From Dehalococcoidia bacterium (GTDB lineage Bacteria > Chloroflexota > Dehalococcoidia > GIF9 > AB-539-J10): a DNA stretch of 38,480 bases. Under the pieces are notes generated by a model. The model had not been told where the DNA came from, searched no databases, and worked only from the letters and a program-made list of their open reading frames with translations. Position 1 is the first letter of the stretch, and each line of letters begins with the position of its first letter. The position numbers and the translations under genes are program-made. Shown here piece by piece: positions 1-7,566 of the stretch. Location: assembly GCA_030611085.1 (NCBI GenBank), contig JAUWQI010000012.1:1-38480 (forward strand). The letters are read 5' to 3'.

Positions 1-107
1 AATACATTGAGATATTTTACAACCGGCAGCGTTTACAGGCTAAACTGGGATTCTTATCACCTGTAGCTTATGCCCAGAAATACTATGCCAGGCTGGTGGC
101 AGCATGA
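1..107 (+). mobile_element. IS3-family transposase (OrfB), C-terminal fragment
   Basis: The reading frame starting at base 3 is open from the window edge to TGA at 105-107. It ends in the typical tail of the IS3-family integrase-core transposase: YIEIFYNRQR, then LGFLSPVAYA. In IS3 OrfB proteins the motif YIxxFYNxxRxHxxLGYLSP lies close to the C-terminus, just after the DDE catalytic core. Only about 34 residues are visible, so completeness cannot be judged. No terminal inverted repeat could be identified with confidence downstream, although a palindromic repeat follows at 138-214. Confidence 0.7.
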
Positions 108-137
108 AAGGTTTCGTGTCCATTATTGACATCCGAC

Positions 138-214
138 CTCATTCTGAGCGTAGCGAAGAATCTCGAAGTGCTCAAGACGACTTCTAGAGACTCTTCACTT
201 CGTTCAAGGTGACA
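138..214. repeat. dispersed palindromic repeat, copy 1
   Basis: Imperfect inverted repeat. The left arm CATTCTGAGCGTAGCGAAGA pairs with the right arm CTTCACTTCGTTCAAGGTGA. Related copies lie at 8174-8230, 9833-9914, 20906-20988 and 21802-21857, with a fragment at 2250-2267. It resembles non-autonomous MITE-like elements scattered through intergenic regions of many bacterial genomes. Confidence 0.8.
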
Positions 215-280
215 ATTGAACATTCCTCATTGAAACTTAATTTTGCACTTTGTTGAAGCTGATGCTACAATGCTAACTGT

Positions 281-493
281 ATGTTGCTTAGCGCTCGGGC
301 GATAAAAGGCGAGATTGCTAAGGGCAGGATAGTTATTGAGTCTCTGAATCCGGCCTCTATTCAAGTTTCTTTCCCGCATTTGACTTCTCTTGCAGGAAAG
401 CTGTATGGTTCAACTGGTTTGGGAAGTAAATAGCAGGGGTAAAGTGGACCTGTGGCTACTATATATTGTGAGGATTTTATCAAGGAGAAGTAG
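281..493 (+). pseudogene. dcd: decayed dCTP deaminase (dcd) remnant
   Basis: The frame from ATG 281 begins like dCTP deaminase (MLLSARAIKGEIAKGRIVIE) and then jumps to its C-terminal signature (KLYGSTGLGSK). Most of the central enzyme, including the catalytic region, is missing. The C-terminal frame continues after two stop codons, TAG 431-433 and TAA 440-442, as QG-stop-SGPVAT...EDFIKEK to TAG 491-493. This matches the usual SKYQGQxGP tail with Tyr and Gln codons mutated to stops. Family length is about 180 residues, and only about 28 N-terminal and 40 C-terminal residues survive. The last codons carry the ribosome binding site of ribD. What is seen: both ends and the stops. Inference: internal deletion followed by point decay. 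Confidence 0.75.
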
Positions 494-1612
494 ATGTTAA
501 TGCCACCTACGGATTATATGGAATGCGCGCTCGGCTTAGCCAGATTGGCTATGGGTTATACCAGCCCTAACCCAGCTGTAGGAGCAGTAGTTGTTAAGGA
601 TGGACTCGCTGTAGGTACGGGATATACACAGCCCGCTGGTTCAGAGCATGCTGAAGTGATGGCACTTCGTCAGGCTGGGGATAAGGCACAAGATGCTACT
701 ATGTACGTTACTTTGGAGCCCTGTTGTTATCATGGGCGTACCCCACCTTGCACCCAGGCTATAATTGATGCTGGCATCTCAGAAGTTCATATAGCTTTGC
801 TTGACCCAAACCCACTGGTTTCAGGGCGCGGGGTAAGCAAGCTAAATGAAGTTGGTATTAAGACCTATGTTGGGGCATATCAGCAAGAAGCTTACGAAAT
901 AAATGAGGCTTATATTAAGCATATTACTACGGGTTTACCTTATGTTGTGGCTAAATTTGCAATGAGCCTTGACGGTAAAATTGCTACCAAAACCGGCGAC
1001 TCTAAGTGGATAACTAGTGAAGAGGCAAGGAAGTATGTACATACCTTGCGCCATACCAGTGATGCCATAATGGTGGGGGTAAATACTATCATTGTTGATA
1101 ACCCTCGCCTCACTGCCAGAGGTTGTGGGGGCAGGGGCGGTATGAGGAAGACGCAGCCGCTACGTCTGGTTGTTGATAGTAAAGGGAGAGTGCCATTGAA
1201 TGCTCATATCTTTGAGTCACCTGGGGGGGTTTTGCTTGCAGTGGCGGCACCTTTTGATGCAGAAAAAAGGGAAGAATTCACCCGGGCAGGTGCTGAAGTG
1301 TTGGAATTACCAAGTGAGGAAGACTTGGTAGATATTGAGGAGTTATTAAAGGTGTTGGGGAAACGAGGAGTAGTCAGTATTTTAGTGGAAGGAGGGGGCA
1401 AGCTTCTTGGTTCACTTTTTGACCATCACTTGGTAGATAAAGTATTAGCTTTTGTTTCACCAATTATCATTGGTGGCAAGAAGGGTAAGACTGCGGTGGA
1501 GGGGAACGGAGTTGATAGTGTAGCTGAGGCTTTGCAGCTTAATCAAGTTGGCACTAGGAGCTTCGGCGATGATATATTGGTTAGCGGATATGTGAAGGAA
1601 GCACAAACATAA
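494..1612 (+). CDS. ribD: riboflavin biosynthesis bifunctional deaminase/reductase RibD
   Basis: Catalyses deamination of the 2,5-diaminopyrimidinone ribosyl phosphate from GTP cyclohydrolase II, then NADPH reduction of its ribose side chain (cytosolic). 372 residues, a normal length. The N-terminal zinc deaminase domain shows the HAE motif (SEHAEVMALR) and PCCYHGRTPPC with the zinc cysteines. The reductase domain starts near residue 147 (LPYVVAKFAMSLDGKIATK) and has the glycine-rich VEGGGKLLGSLF near the end. The start ATG 494 has GGAG at 484-487, six bases upstream; a second ATG at 500 is possible. It is the first gene of ribD-E-BA-H and abuts the dcd remnant. No FMN riboswitch is visible upstream. 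Confidence 0.96.
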   Translation: MLMPPTDYMECALGLARLAMGYTSPNPAVGAVVVKDGLAVGTGYTQPAGSEHAEVMALRQAGDKAQDATMYVTLEPCCYHGRTPPCTQAIIDAGISEVHIALLDPNPLVSGRGVSKLNEVGIKTYVGAYQQEAYEINEAYIKHITTGLPYVVAKFAMSLDGKIATKTGDSKWITSEEARKYVHTLRHTSDAIMVGVNTIIVDNPRLTARGCGGRGGMRKTQPLRLVVDSKGRVPLNAHIFESPGGVLLAVAAPFDAEKREEFTRAGAEVLELPSEEDLVDIEELLKVLGKRGVVSILVEGGGKLLGSLFDHHLVDKVLAFVSPIIIGGKKGKTAVEGNGVDSVAEALQLNQVGTRSFGDDILVSGYVKEAQT

Positions 1613-1659
1613 GCACTCAGCATCTGGCTAAGATAAGAACTGATAGCTAATAAAGATAA

Positions 1660-2325
1660 ATGTTTACCGGCATAATTGAGGAAATTGGTGTAGTTAGGGA
1701 AGCAAGCTCGAATTGCCTAACCTTTGAAGCTCATAAGGTGCTCAAAGGAACGAAAGCGGGTGATAGCATAGCTGTTAATGGTGTTTGCCTGACAGTTACT
1801 TTCCTGAGTGACCATAGCTTTGGTGTTGAGGTTATGTCTGAGACATTACGCAGCAGTAATCTTGGTGGACTTCGTTACGGTGACCGAGTAAATCTAGAGA
1901 GAGCACTGGTAGCAGGAGGGCGTCTTGGCGGTCATTTAGTATTAGGTCATGTTGATGATATAGGAGAAGTGATAACAGTAACTCCTGAAGAAACTGCGCG
2001 TATTGTAAGGATTTCGGCACCGGCTAAACTAATGCCCTATGTAGTAGCTAAAGGCTTTATTGCTGTTGATGGTGTTAGCCTTACCATTGCCGGCCTTGAT
2101 GGTTTTTCCTTTACTGTGTCTCTGGTAACCTATACCCTGGAGCACACTACCTTGGGAAACAGAAGGCCTGGTGGCGCGGTTAATTTAGAGGTAGATATTA
2201 TAGCTAAATATGTGGAAGGGCTCTTGCCTATCACTACGATGAGCCGAAGCCCTGAGCATAGCGAAGGAGAAGTGAGGCAATCAGGCTTAACCCTCGATTC
2301 TCTTAAGGAATACGGATTCGTATAG
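1660..2325 (+). CDS. ribE: riboflavin synthase alpha chain, with repeat-derived insertion
   Basis: Dismutates two 6,7-dimethyl-8-ribityllumazine molecules into riboflavin and the pyrimidinedione; it works with RibH. The two tandem lumazine-binding barrels begin with MFTGIIEEIG (residues 1-10) and GGHLVLGHVDDIGEV (about 91-105). The repeated VNGVCLTV and VDGVSLTIA strands are typical. At 221 residues it is longer than the usual roughly 200. The excess is a short segment before the normal C-terminal helix (LTLDSLKEYGF). That segment, SRSPEHSEGEVRQ, is the translation of a dispersed palindromic repeat fragment (DNA 2250-2267). The ribosome binding site is weak, which suggests coupling to ribD 47 bases upstream. 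Confidence 0.94.
   Translation: MFTGIIEEIGVVREASSNCLTFEAHKVLKGTKAGDSIAVNGVCLTVTFLSDHSFGVEVMSETLRSSNLGGLRYGDRVNLERALVAGGRLGGHLVLGHVDDIGEVITVTPEETARIVRISAPAKLMPYVVAKGFIAVDGVSLTIAGLDGFSFTVSLVTYTLEHTTLGNRRPGGAVNLEVDIIAKYVEGLLPITTMSRSPEHSEGEVRQSGLTLDSLKEYGFV
2250..2267. repeat. repeat fragment inside ribE
   Basis: CCCTGAGCATAGCGAAGG differs from the left arm of the copy at 8174 (CCCTGAGCGATAGCGAAGG) by loss of one base. It lies in frame inside ribE and is translated as SPEHSEG. The right arm is absent. Confidence 0.65.
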
Positions 2326-2336
2326 GGAGATTTTAG

Positions 2337-3551
2337 ATGCTAGCTACTATTTCTGAGGCAATTGAAGATATAAGGGCGGGTAACCTTGTCATAATCATTG
2401 ACGATGAATCTCGCGAAAATGAAGGAGATTTGGCAATGGCGGCGGGGAAAGTCACTCCAGCGGCCATAAATTTTATGGCTAAGTATGGCCGTGGGCTGAT
2501 TTGTTTTCCTATTACTGGACAAAGGCTTGATGAATTAGGAATACCGCTGATGGTTCAGAATAATACCTCACAGCATTCCACTGCCTTCACGGTATCCATC
2601 GAAGCAAAGGATAAAGTAACTACCGGTATTTCTGCTTCTGACCGAGCGCAAACCATAAAAACAGTGTTAGACCCCAATACTAAGCCCGAGCATTTGGTTC
2701 AGCCGGGACATGTATTTCCCATTCGAGCTAGGGAAGGTGGAGTACTAGTAAGAGCAGGACATACTGAAGCCATTGTCGACTTAGCTAGATTGGCTGCATT
2801 CTATCCTGCCGGTGTCATATGTGAAATTATGAACGAAGATGGTACTATGGCGAGGTTACCCGAGCTTGAACTCATGGCCTCTAAGCATAATTTAAATATC
2901 ATAACCATCGCCGATTTGATTGCTTATCGCCGTCGACACGAAAAGCTGGTGCAAAGAGTAACTGAGGCTAAATTGCCTACCAAGTACGGCGAATTTACTG
3001 CTATGGCTTATAAAAGCACTGTTGATGCTGCTGAGCATGTTGCTTTGGTTAAGGGTGATATATCAGGTGATGAGCCCGTGCTGGTACGTGTCCACAGTGA
3101 ATGCCTTACCGGAGATGTCTTTGGCAGCCTGAGATGTGATTGTGGTGATCAGATTAGGATGGCGTTGCAAAGCATAGAGAAAGGAAGGCGAGGAGTTTTT
3201 CTTTATATGAGACAAGAGGGAAGGGGAATTGGGTTCCACAATAAGCTCCGTGCCTATGCTCTTCAAGACCAGGGGATGGACACAGTAGAGGCGAATATAG
3301 CTCTAGGCTTCGCTCCAGACTTAAGAGATTATGGAATTGGTGCCCAGATATTAGCGGATTTAGGTTTACATAATATTCGACTGCTTACTAATAATCCCAA
3401 AAAGGTAGTTGGACTAGAGAGCTATGGGCTTAGGATAGTGGAAACAGTGCCATTGATAGTTCCAGCCAACCCTTACAATGTCCGTTATTTGGAAACTAAG
3501 CAAAAAAAATTAGGACATCTTCTAGGTATAAAGGAGGAAATTAATGGCTAA
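2337..3551 (+). CDS. ribBA: bifunctional 3,4-DHBP synthase / GTP cyclohydrolase II RibBA
   Basis: Supplies both riboflavin precursors: 3,4-dihydroxy-2-butanone 4-phosphate from ribulose 5-phosphate (N-terminal half) and the diaminopyrimidine from GTP (C-terminal half). The RibB half has the acidic loop [10 protein letters not shown] (residues 22-31) and [12 protein letters not shown]. The RibA half has the zinc motif [17 protein letters not shown], then [11 protein letters not shown] and [12 protein letters not shown]. 404 residues is the normal fusion length. It follows ribE by 11 bases with GGGAG just before the ATG. The last 8 bases overlap ribH. Confidence 0.97.
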   Translation: MLATISEAIEDIRAGNLVIIIDDESRENEGDLAMAAGKVTPAAINFMAKYGRGLICFPITGQRLDELGIPLMVQNNTSQHSTAFTVSIEAKDKVTTGISASDRAQTIKTVLDPNTKPEHLVQPGHVFPIRAREGGVLVRAGHTEAIVDLARLAAFYPAGVICEIMNEDGTMARLPELELMASKHNLNIITIADLIAYRRRHEKLVQRVTEAKLPTKYGEFTAMAYKSTVDAAEHVALVKGDISGDEPVLVRVHSECLTGDVFGSLRCDCGDQIRMALQSIEKGRRGVFLYMRQEGRGIGFHNKLRAYALQDQGMDTVEANIALGFAPDLRDYGIGAQILADLGLHNIRLLTNNPKKVVGLESYGLRIVETVPLIVPANPYNVRYLETKQKKLGHLLGIKEEING

Positions 3552-4011
3552 TCGCTATGAAGGGCTACTGTTAGGAAAAGGTCTCAAATTTGGCATAGTT
3601 ATATCCCGCTTTAATGAGTTGATAACTACGAGGCTGCTTGAGGGAGCAAGAGATGCTTTGTTGCGTCATGGTGTTGATGAAGGGGATATTGATATTGCTT
3701 GGTGTCCAGGCTGCTTGGAAATTCCGCTTATAAGCAAAAAAATGGTGCAAAGTAATAAATATGATGCTGTGATATGCCTGGGTGCTGTGATTCGCGGTGG
3801 GACTCCACATTTCGAATATGTGTCCTCCGAAGTAAATAGAGGGCTTGGTAGAGTGAGCTTGGATGCTGGCTTACCGGTGATACAAGGTATAATTACTGCT
3901 GATAACCTGGAGCAGGCTATTCAAAGAGCCGGGACTAAGGAAGGCAACAAAGGCTTTGCCGCTGCAACAAGCGCTATCGAAATGGCAAACTTAATTAAGG
4001 TTATTCAGTGA
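3544..4011 (+). CDS. ribH: 6,7-dimethyl-8-ribityllumazine synthase RibH
   Basis: Condenses the diaminopyrimidine with DHBP to give lumazine, the RibE substrate. The family forms pentamers or icosahedral 60-mers. 155 residues, normal length. Motifs: [16 protein letters not shown] near residue 20; [14 protein letters not shown], containing the catalytic-region histidine; and the C-terminal [16 protein letters not shown]. The start ATG 3544 sits inside the end of ribBA (8-base overlap) and has a consensus AAAGGAGG, so translation is probably coupled. Its 3' end overlaps the convergent gene at 4001-4255 by 11 bases. Confidence 0.97.
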   Translation: MANRYEGLLLGKGLKFGIVISRFNELITTRLLEGARDALLRHGVDEGDIDIAWCPGCLEIPLISKKMVQSNKYDAVICLGAVIRGGTPHFEYVSSEVNRGLGRVSLDAGLPVIQGIITADNLEQAIQRAGTKEGNKGFAAATSAIEMANLIKVIQ

Positions 4012-4255
4012 CTTTATAAACCTTGTCACCTCGCCTTATCCTATCAGGAACTTTTATGCCCACAAGGTCGCCAGACTTGCCCTCAGTAATATCAACTCGG
4101 TCAATTTGCATGGATTCTATAGCGAGTTCCATATCTGTGGTGCTGCCCTTAATATGAATTTTATCACCTATTTTCAAGACACCACTTAGTTCCACGCCGG
4201 CTACCACGGGCTTAGCAAAAAAGTCGGTCACCTTACCAATTTCCACTTCAGGCAT
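4001..4255 (-). CDS. small EF-Tu domain-2-like protein (translation elongation factor-like)
   Basis: 84 residues that form a single beta-barrel of the EF-Tu/IF2 domain 2 type: [43 protein letters not shown] and [19 protein letters not shown]. There is no GTPase domain. Free-standing proteins of this kind are widespread and often named translation elongation factor-like protein, but their function is unknown. The start is supported by AGGAGGT (reverse complement of 4264-4270), 8 bases before the ATG. It converges on ribH, and the genes overlap by 11 bases without an intervening terminator. Confidence 0.85.
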   Translation of the reverse strand: MPEVEIGKVTDFFAKPVVAGVELSGVLKIGDKIHIKGSTTDMELAIESMQIDRVDITEGKSGDLVGIKVPDRIRRGDKVYKVTE

Positions 4256-4327
4256 TTCCAGACACCTCCTTTATAGAAATATATATCCTCCATCATTAAA
4301 AATCAACAACACTCTCGACACAAGCTC

Positions 4328-4355
4328 TTGACAAAAAAGGGAATTAGTTTATAAT
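4328..4355 (+). promoter_or_regulatory. sigma-70-type promoter of the DtxR-family gene
   Basis: Perfect TTGACA (4328-4333) and perfect TATAAT (4350-4355) separated by 16 bases. This is the best promoter match noticed in the window. The expected start of transcription falls within the operator that follows at 4359-4374. Confidence 0.8.
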
Positions 4356-4358
4356 TTT

Positions 4359-4393
4359 GTTAGATATTTTTAACAATTATAGCCATGGCTAAC
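4359..4393 (+). promoter_or_regulatory. tandem candidate DtxR-family operators at the dtxR promoter
   Basis: Box 1 at 4359-4374 reads GTTAG-ATATTT-TTAAC, an inverted repeat with a 6-base spacer, flanked by TTTT and AATT. Box 2 at 4378-4393 reads TATAG-CCATGG-CTAAC; its right arm is perfect and its left arm weak. The box centres are 19 bases apart, close to two helical turns. Their position just after the -10 element fits repression and autoregulation. The same GTTAG-N6-CTAAC geometry recurs at 4930 and 10288. Confidence 0.6.
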
Positions 4394-4406
4394 AATTAGT
4401 ATTAGG

Positions 4407-4901
4407 ATGAAAGAAAAAGTGCCAAAAGGGTATAGCCCCAGTATGGAAGATTATCTCGAGGCGATAGCTATGCTTTGTGGGGGGAGGAGGGCAGCGAGAG
4501 TAAGTGAGATCAGCCGAAGGTTGAGAGTTAAGATGCCCAGCGTTACCTCTGCCGTGAAAAAACTTTCAGAGCAAGGACTCGTGGTGCATGAAAGGTATGG
4601 CTATGTGGAGCTTACCGCTGAAGGTGATAGGGTTGCCGAGGATGTGATTCGCCGTCACAAGGCATTAAGCCGCTTTTTTGCCGAAGCATTGGATATTAAC
4701 CAGGAAGTGGCAGAGGAAGATGCTTGCAAGATGGAGCATGTCATCAGCCCGCTTAGCTTAGAAAGGGTGATTAAGTTCATAGAGTTTATAGAGGCATGTC
4801 CATTGGGAGAAACTAATTTCCCAAATAGGTATAAATACTATCTGGAGCATGGGGAACTTCCTGAAGAGTGTCTGGAGAGGGGGTTGAGGGAGAAAGAGTG
4901 A
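4407..4901 (+). CDS. DtxR/MntR-family metal-dependent transcriptional repressor
   Basis: 164 residues. The N-terminal winged helix (about 10-70) has the family signature MEDYLEAIAML, then VSEISRRLRVKMPSVTSAVKKL (recognition helix) and the wing GLVVHERYGYVELT. The dimerisation and metal domain (about 75-145) has RRHKALSRFF and EEDACKMEHVIS, where C, E and H are the usual metal ligands. There is no C-terminal SH3/FeoA-like domain, so it is of the short MntR/IdeR-lite type. The metal cannot be read from sequence; the neighbouring feo genes and flavodoxin favour Fe(II). It sits behind a consensus promoter overlapped by palindromic operators, which suggests autoregulation. No clear Shine-Dalgarno precedes the ATG. 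Confidence 0.9.
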   Translation: MKEKVPKGYSPSMEDYLEAIAMLCGGRRAARVSEISRRLRVKMPSVTSAVKKLSEQGLVVHERYGYVELTAEGDRVAEDVIRRHKALSRFFAEALDINQEVAEEDACKMEHVISPLSLERVIKFIEFIEACPLGETNFPNRYKYYLEHGELPEECLERGLREKE

Positions 4902-4908
4902 AGGAGTC

Positions 4909-4945
4909 AAAAAAATTTAGTGTCATAAAGTTAGCTAAAACTAAC
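4909..4945 (+). promoter_or_regulatory. candidate iron-repressor operator in front of the feo block
   Basis: GTTAG-CTAAAA-CTAAC at 4930-4945, followed by AAAA and preceded, 21 bases earlier, by AAAAAAATTTA (4909-4919). The site before the flavodoxin (10267-10303) has the same 11-mer at the same distance. It lies between the repressor gene and the truncated methyltransferase/feo genes. A clear -35/-10 pair was not found here, so the position of the promoter is open. Confidence 0.6.
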
Positions 4946-4971
4946 AAAATTTAATTAAGTTAGGAGAAAAA

Positions 4972-5244
4972 TTGGAAAAGCCTATGCCTAGCAAAATGAA
5001 TCATTTAACCAAGTTTACTGATTTCTCGGCTTCGTTCTATGACCTGATTTTTAGGATGTTTTGGTTGGGGCATGAAAGTGATTTCAGGGAAATGGTCGTT
5101 GATTTTATGGGTTTAACTGGCGATGAATCGGTATTAGATGTGGGTTGTGGGACAGGGATGCTGACTTTTATGCTCGCCGACAAGATGAATGGCAAGGGAA
5201 GCATGATTATTTCAGCAGGGAAATTGATGAAAGAAAGGAGGTGA
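4972..5244 (+). pseudogene. truncated SAM-dependent methyltransferase (N-terminal part only)
   Basis: 90 residues from TTG 4972 (TAGGAG at 4961-4966) or ATG 4984. The sequence YDLIFRMFWLGHESDF and SVLDVGCGTGMLTFMLADKM is the N-terminal helix and SAM-binding motif I of a class I methyltransferase. After MNGKGSM the similarity stops, and the frame ends in IISAGKLMKERR, with no motif II or later. Complete relatives are 200 or more residues. It is probably the remnant of a deletion; a small SAM-binding protein is less likely. It is the first reading frame after the operator at 4930. Confidence 0.7.
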
Positions 5245-5247
5245 TAT

Positions 5248-5280
5248 ATGCCGATTAAAGCTTTGTATAAGACAAGCTAG
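5248..5280 (+). other. 10-codon ORF with a consensus ribosome binding site
   Basis: ATG 5248 to TAG 5278-5280 encodes MPIKALYKTS. It is preceded by AAAGGAGG at 5234-5241, six bases before the ATG. The feoA that follows has its own AGGGGG site. Either this is the left-over start of a deleted gene, as the truncated methyltransferase just upstream suggests, or it is a leader peptide. Nothing else supports expression. Confidence 0.3.
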
Positions 5281-5291
5281 GCAGGGGGTAA

Positions 5292-5513
5292 ATGGCAATG
5301 ATGCTAAGTCAAGTTGGGATTGGTGAAATGGCGAGGATTACAGTGGTTGAAGGGGGGCGAGGGTTAAGGCAGAAGTTGTATTTGAGAGGTCTATTTGAGG
5401 GCAAGGTGGTAAGGGTAATATCCAATTATGGGCCGGTGACGGTGGAGGTTGATAGAAGCGTTGTTGCTATTGGTCGGGGGATGGCACAAAAAATTGTAGT
5501 GGAGAGGAGTTAA
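5292..5513 (+). CDS. feoA: FeoA-domain protein (ferrous iron transport), first copy
   Basis: 73 residues, one SH3-like FeoA barrel: VVEGGRGLRQKLYLRGLFEGKVVRV, then the GPVTVEVDRSVVAIGRGMAQKI tail typical of the family. FeoA is a small cytosolic partner that acts on the FeoB ferrous iron channel. The start ATG 5292 has AGGGGG at 5283-5288. The stop is two bases before the next feoA. It lies downstream of the candidate operator at 4930. Confidence 0.92.
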   Translation: MAMMLSQVGIGEMARITVVEGGRGLRQKLYLRGLFEGKVVRVISNYGPVTVEVDRSVVAIGRGMAQKIVVERS

Positions 5514-5515
5514 TT

Positions 5516-5743
5516 ATGGAAAAGAAATTGTCCCAGATGAAGTATGAAGAGAAAGGCAGGATTAAGAAAATTGATAAGAGTCTAAGAGCACAGGTAGCAG
5601 GTATGGGGATTAGGGAAGGGAAGGATGTTGAGATGATGACCAGGCAGCCAATAAAGGGCCCTGTAGTGGTGAACGTAGATAGGTCTAATACATCTATCGG
5701 CCTTGGGCTAGCGGACAAAATCATCGTGGAGGTGGAGAGATGA
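5516..5743 (+). CDS. feoA: FeoA-domain protein, second copy
   Basis: 75 residues with the same fold and order of motifs as the preceding gene: LSQMKYEEKGRIKKI, AQVAGMGIREGKDVEMM, GPVVVNVDRSNTSIGLGLADKI. The two are clearly diverged, so this is not a recent duplication. It has a GGAGAGGAG ribosome site at the end of the first feoA. The final ATGA overlaps the start of the FeoB G-protein by 4 bases, so coupled translation is likely. Paired FeoA proteins may act as a hetero-oligomer on FeoB (inference). Confidence 0.92.
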   Translation: MEKKLSQMKYEEKGRIKKIDKSLRAQVAGMGIREGKDVEMMTRQPIKGPVVVNVDRSNTSIGLGLADKIIVEVER

Positions 5744-6282
5744 GAAAAGTATTGCTGATGGGTCAAGCCAATGTAGGCAAATCCGTGCTTTTTAATCGTC
5801 TGGCTGGAGCGCATGTTACGGAGTCAAATTATTCCGGAACAACAGTCGATTTCGCCAAAGGGCGTATGCGACTTGACCACGAGGATGTTGAAATCATAGA
5901 TGTTCCTGGCACCTTTTCCTTGGAGCCCAAAGATAGAGCAGAAGAGGTAGCAGCAAGCATGCTCAAAGAGGAGAAAGGTGCTTTAGTCGTATGTGTTATC
6001 GATTCTTCCAAGATAGAGCGGGGCCTCTACCTAACTTTGGAGGTCATAGAAAAGGGCTATCCAGTGGTAATCGCTTTAAATATGTGGGATGTAGCTAAGG
6101 GTGGCAATATAAAGGTAGATGCCAAGAAATTGGAGCAAATCCTCGGCGTACCCGTGGTGCCTACGGTAGCCACGAGAGGAGAGGGGCTGAAGGAATTGGC
6201 ATTGAGGATGAAGAACGCAGTACCTGCCGATGTAGAAAAAATCATGAAAAATGTGGGGGTGAAAAGTGGAACTCACAATTGA
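5740..6282 (+). CDS. feoB: FeoB N-terminal GTPase as a separate polypeptide
   Basis: 180 residues covering only the G domain of FeoB. G1 GQANVGKS (residues 8-15), G2 YSGTT, G3 DVPGTF (switch II), G4 NMWD and the G5 region ATRGEG are all present, so GTP binding should be intact. Normal FeoB proteins (about 600-770 residues) carry this domain, a helical GDI domain and the membrane permease on one chain. Here the frame ends after the G domain and the permease starts in another frame, overlapping by 17 bases. Most of the GDI domain seems missing. Confidence 0.93.
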   Translation: MRKVLLMGQANVGKSVLFNRLAGAHVTESNYSGTTVDFAKGRMRLDHEDVEIIDVPGTFSLEPKDRAEEVAASMLKEEKGALVVCVIDSSKIERGLYLTLEVIEKGYPVVIALNMWDVAKGGNIKVDAKKLEQILGVPVVPTVATRGEGLKELALRMKNAVPADVEKIMKNVGVKSGTHN

Positions 6283-7519
6283 CCAGAGATGGGATTTAGT
6301 AGAGAGAATATCCAAGGAAACTGTAGAAGTTGGTGTCTATGAGCCTTCCTTGAAGGATGCCCTTGCTGATGTTACCGTCAGGCCAGCCACAGGGATACCA
6401 TTCGCCATTGCAGTTATTTATGGTTTCTGGGCATTCTTCTGCGAGTTTGCCGGGACGCTGTTTACCGATGGCTTCTTTTGCAAGATTTTCGATGGTCATT
6501 GGTTGCCCTGGTTGCAAGGTGTCTTTGCCGGAACGCCCGCCTGGGTGTTTAACATTTTTGTGGGAGACCCATTAGCCGACAATTGCTTTGAAGCCTTTGG
6601 TGTGCTCAGTAGCGGGATTTTCCTTGCCATAGGTGTGGTTCTACCGGCAATAGTGGCATTTTATCTCATATTTGCCATTCTAGAAGATGTAGGGTACATG
6701 CCCAGGCTAGCAGTTCTCGTGGATACGCTACTGCATAAAATAGGTTTGCATGGCTATGCTATCGTGCCCACCATTCTTTCCTTGGGATGCAATGTTCCTG
6801 GTGTGACGGCCGTGCGACCCCTGGAAACGAGAAAGCAAAGGTTTTTGGCTATAGTTTTGTTGAGTGTTTTCGTTCCCTGTGGTGCTCAGATTGGCATCAT
6901 GGAAGGAATGATTCCCGGCCTGATAGGTTGGGTTTTCCTCGCCTTGGTTATAGGTTATTTTGGTGTCGGCTGGGTAATCAACAAGATTGTGCCCGGCGAA
7001 TCGCCAGAGATTCTAATGGACGTGCCACCATATCAAATGCCAACAGCGAGAAATATATGGGCGAAGCTCTGGACCAGGACATCAAAGTTCCTCACAGTGG
7101 CAGTTCCCTTTGTCCTGCTTGGCTGCGTCATCGTGGCTGTTTTATATATAACCGGAGCTATGGATGCCATAGCAAGTGGATTAAGCCCGGTGATAACTGG
7201 CGTGTTTGGGCTACCGCAGGATACGGCAGCGGCTATGATTGCAGGATTTCTGAGGAAGGATTTGGCTGTGGGAACAATCGGCATGCTGGCGGCAGGGGGG
7301 ATGACAATAACCGTTTTTCAAGTATTTACCGCTGTGGTTCTGCTTAGCATATACTTCCCTTGCTTAGCCACATTTGCCCTGATGATAAAAGAATTGAATT
7401 GGAAGGAGACTCTAGGAGCTCTAGCTACTCTTATAGTGATGGTATTCGTTTATGGGGCAATACTTCACCTAATAGGATTGTCTGGAATAGGGAGCAGCGT
7501 TTGGGTTCCGCTGGAGTAA
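6266..7519 (+). CDS. feoB: FeoB membrane permease as a separate polypeptide
   Basis: 417 residues starting at GTG 6266 with GGGGGTG just upstream. It opens with the amphipathic helix normally linking GDI to the membrane part (DQRWDLVERIS), followed by about eight hydrophobic segments. The FeoB permease signature GCNVPGVTAVRPLETRKQRF and the cysteine-containing FVPCGAQI are present, as is the second Gate-domain repeat with FLRKDLAVGTIGML. It transports Fe(II) across the cytoplasmic membrane. Because it retains a clean start and ribosome site, the split looks like a real two-protein arrangement rather than a recent frameshift. A sequencing error cannot be fully excluded. Confidence 0.93.
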   Translation: MELTIDQRWDLVERISKETVEVGVYEPSLKDALADVTVRPATGIPFAIAVIYGFWAFFCEFAGTLFTDGFFCKIFDGHWLPWLQGVFAGTPAWVFNIFVGDPLADNCFEAFGVLSSGIFLAIGVVLPAIVAFYLIFAILEDVGYMPRLAVLVDTLLHKIGLHGYAIVPTILSLGCNVPGVTAVRPLETRKQRFLAIVLLSVFVPCGAQIGIMEGMIPGLIGWVFLALVIGYFGVGWVINKIVPGESPEILMDVPPYQMPTARNIWAKLWTRTSKFLTVAVPFVLLGCVIVAVLYITGAMDAIASGLSPVITGVFGLPQDTAAAMIAGFLRKDLAVGTIGMLAAGGMTITVFQVFTAVVLLSIYFPCLATFALMIKELNWKETLGALATLIVMVFVYGAILHLIGLSGIGSSVWVPLE

Positions 7520-7523
7520 GTGA

Positions 7524-7543
7524 AGTTGCCTGATTTATCAGGC
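7524..7543 (+). repeat. short hairpin repeat (AGTTGCC family), copy 1
   Basis: AGTTGCCTGATTTATCAGGC contains the perfect hairpin GCCTGA-TTTA-TCAGGC (7528-7543). The related hairpin at 21019-21034 has a different stem but the same architecture. Part of this copy is found inverted at 29333-29349. It lies between the FeoB permease and the next gene and lacks a T-run, so it is not a standard terminator. Confidence 0.5.
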
Positions 7544-7566
7544 TTAATAAAAGGAGGTGACATAAA

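Noticed and set aside
434-493. FMN riboswitch expected before the riboflavin operon
   Set aside because: The stretch in front of ribD lacks the conserved RFN boxes and is taken up by the dcd remnant.
6787-7347. Long open frame overlapping the FeoB permease in another phase
   Set aside because: Its composition (runs of C, W, R and no domain) is typical of a shadow frame of a membrane protein gene.
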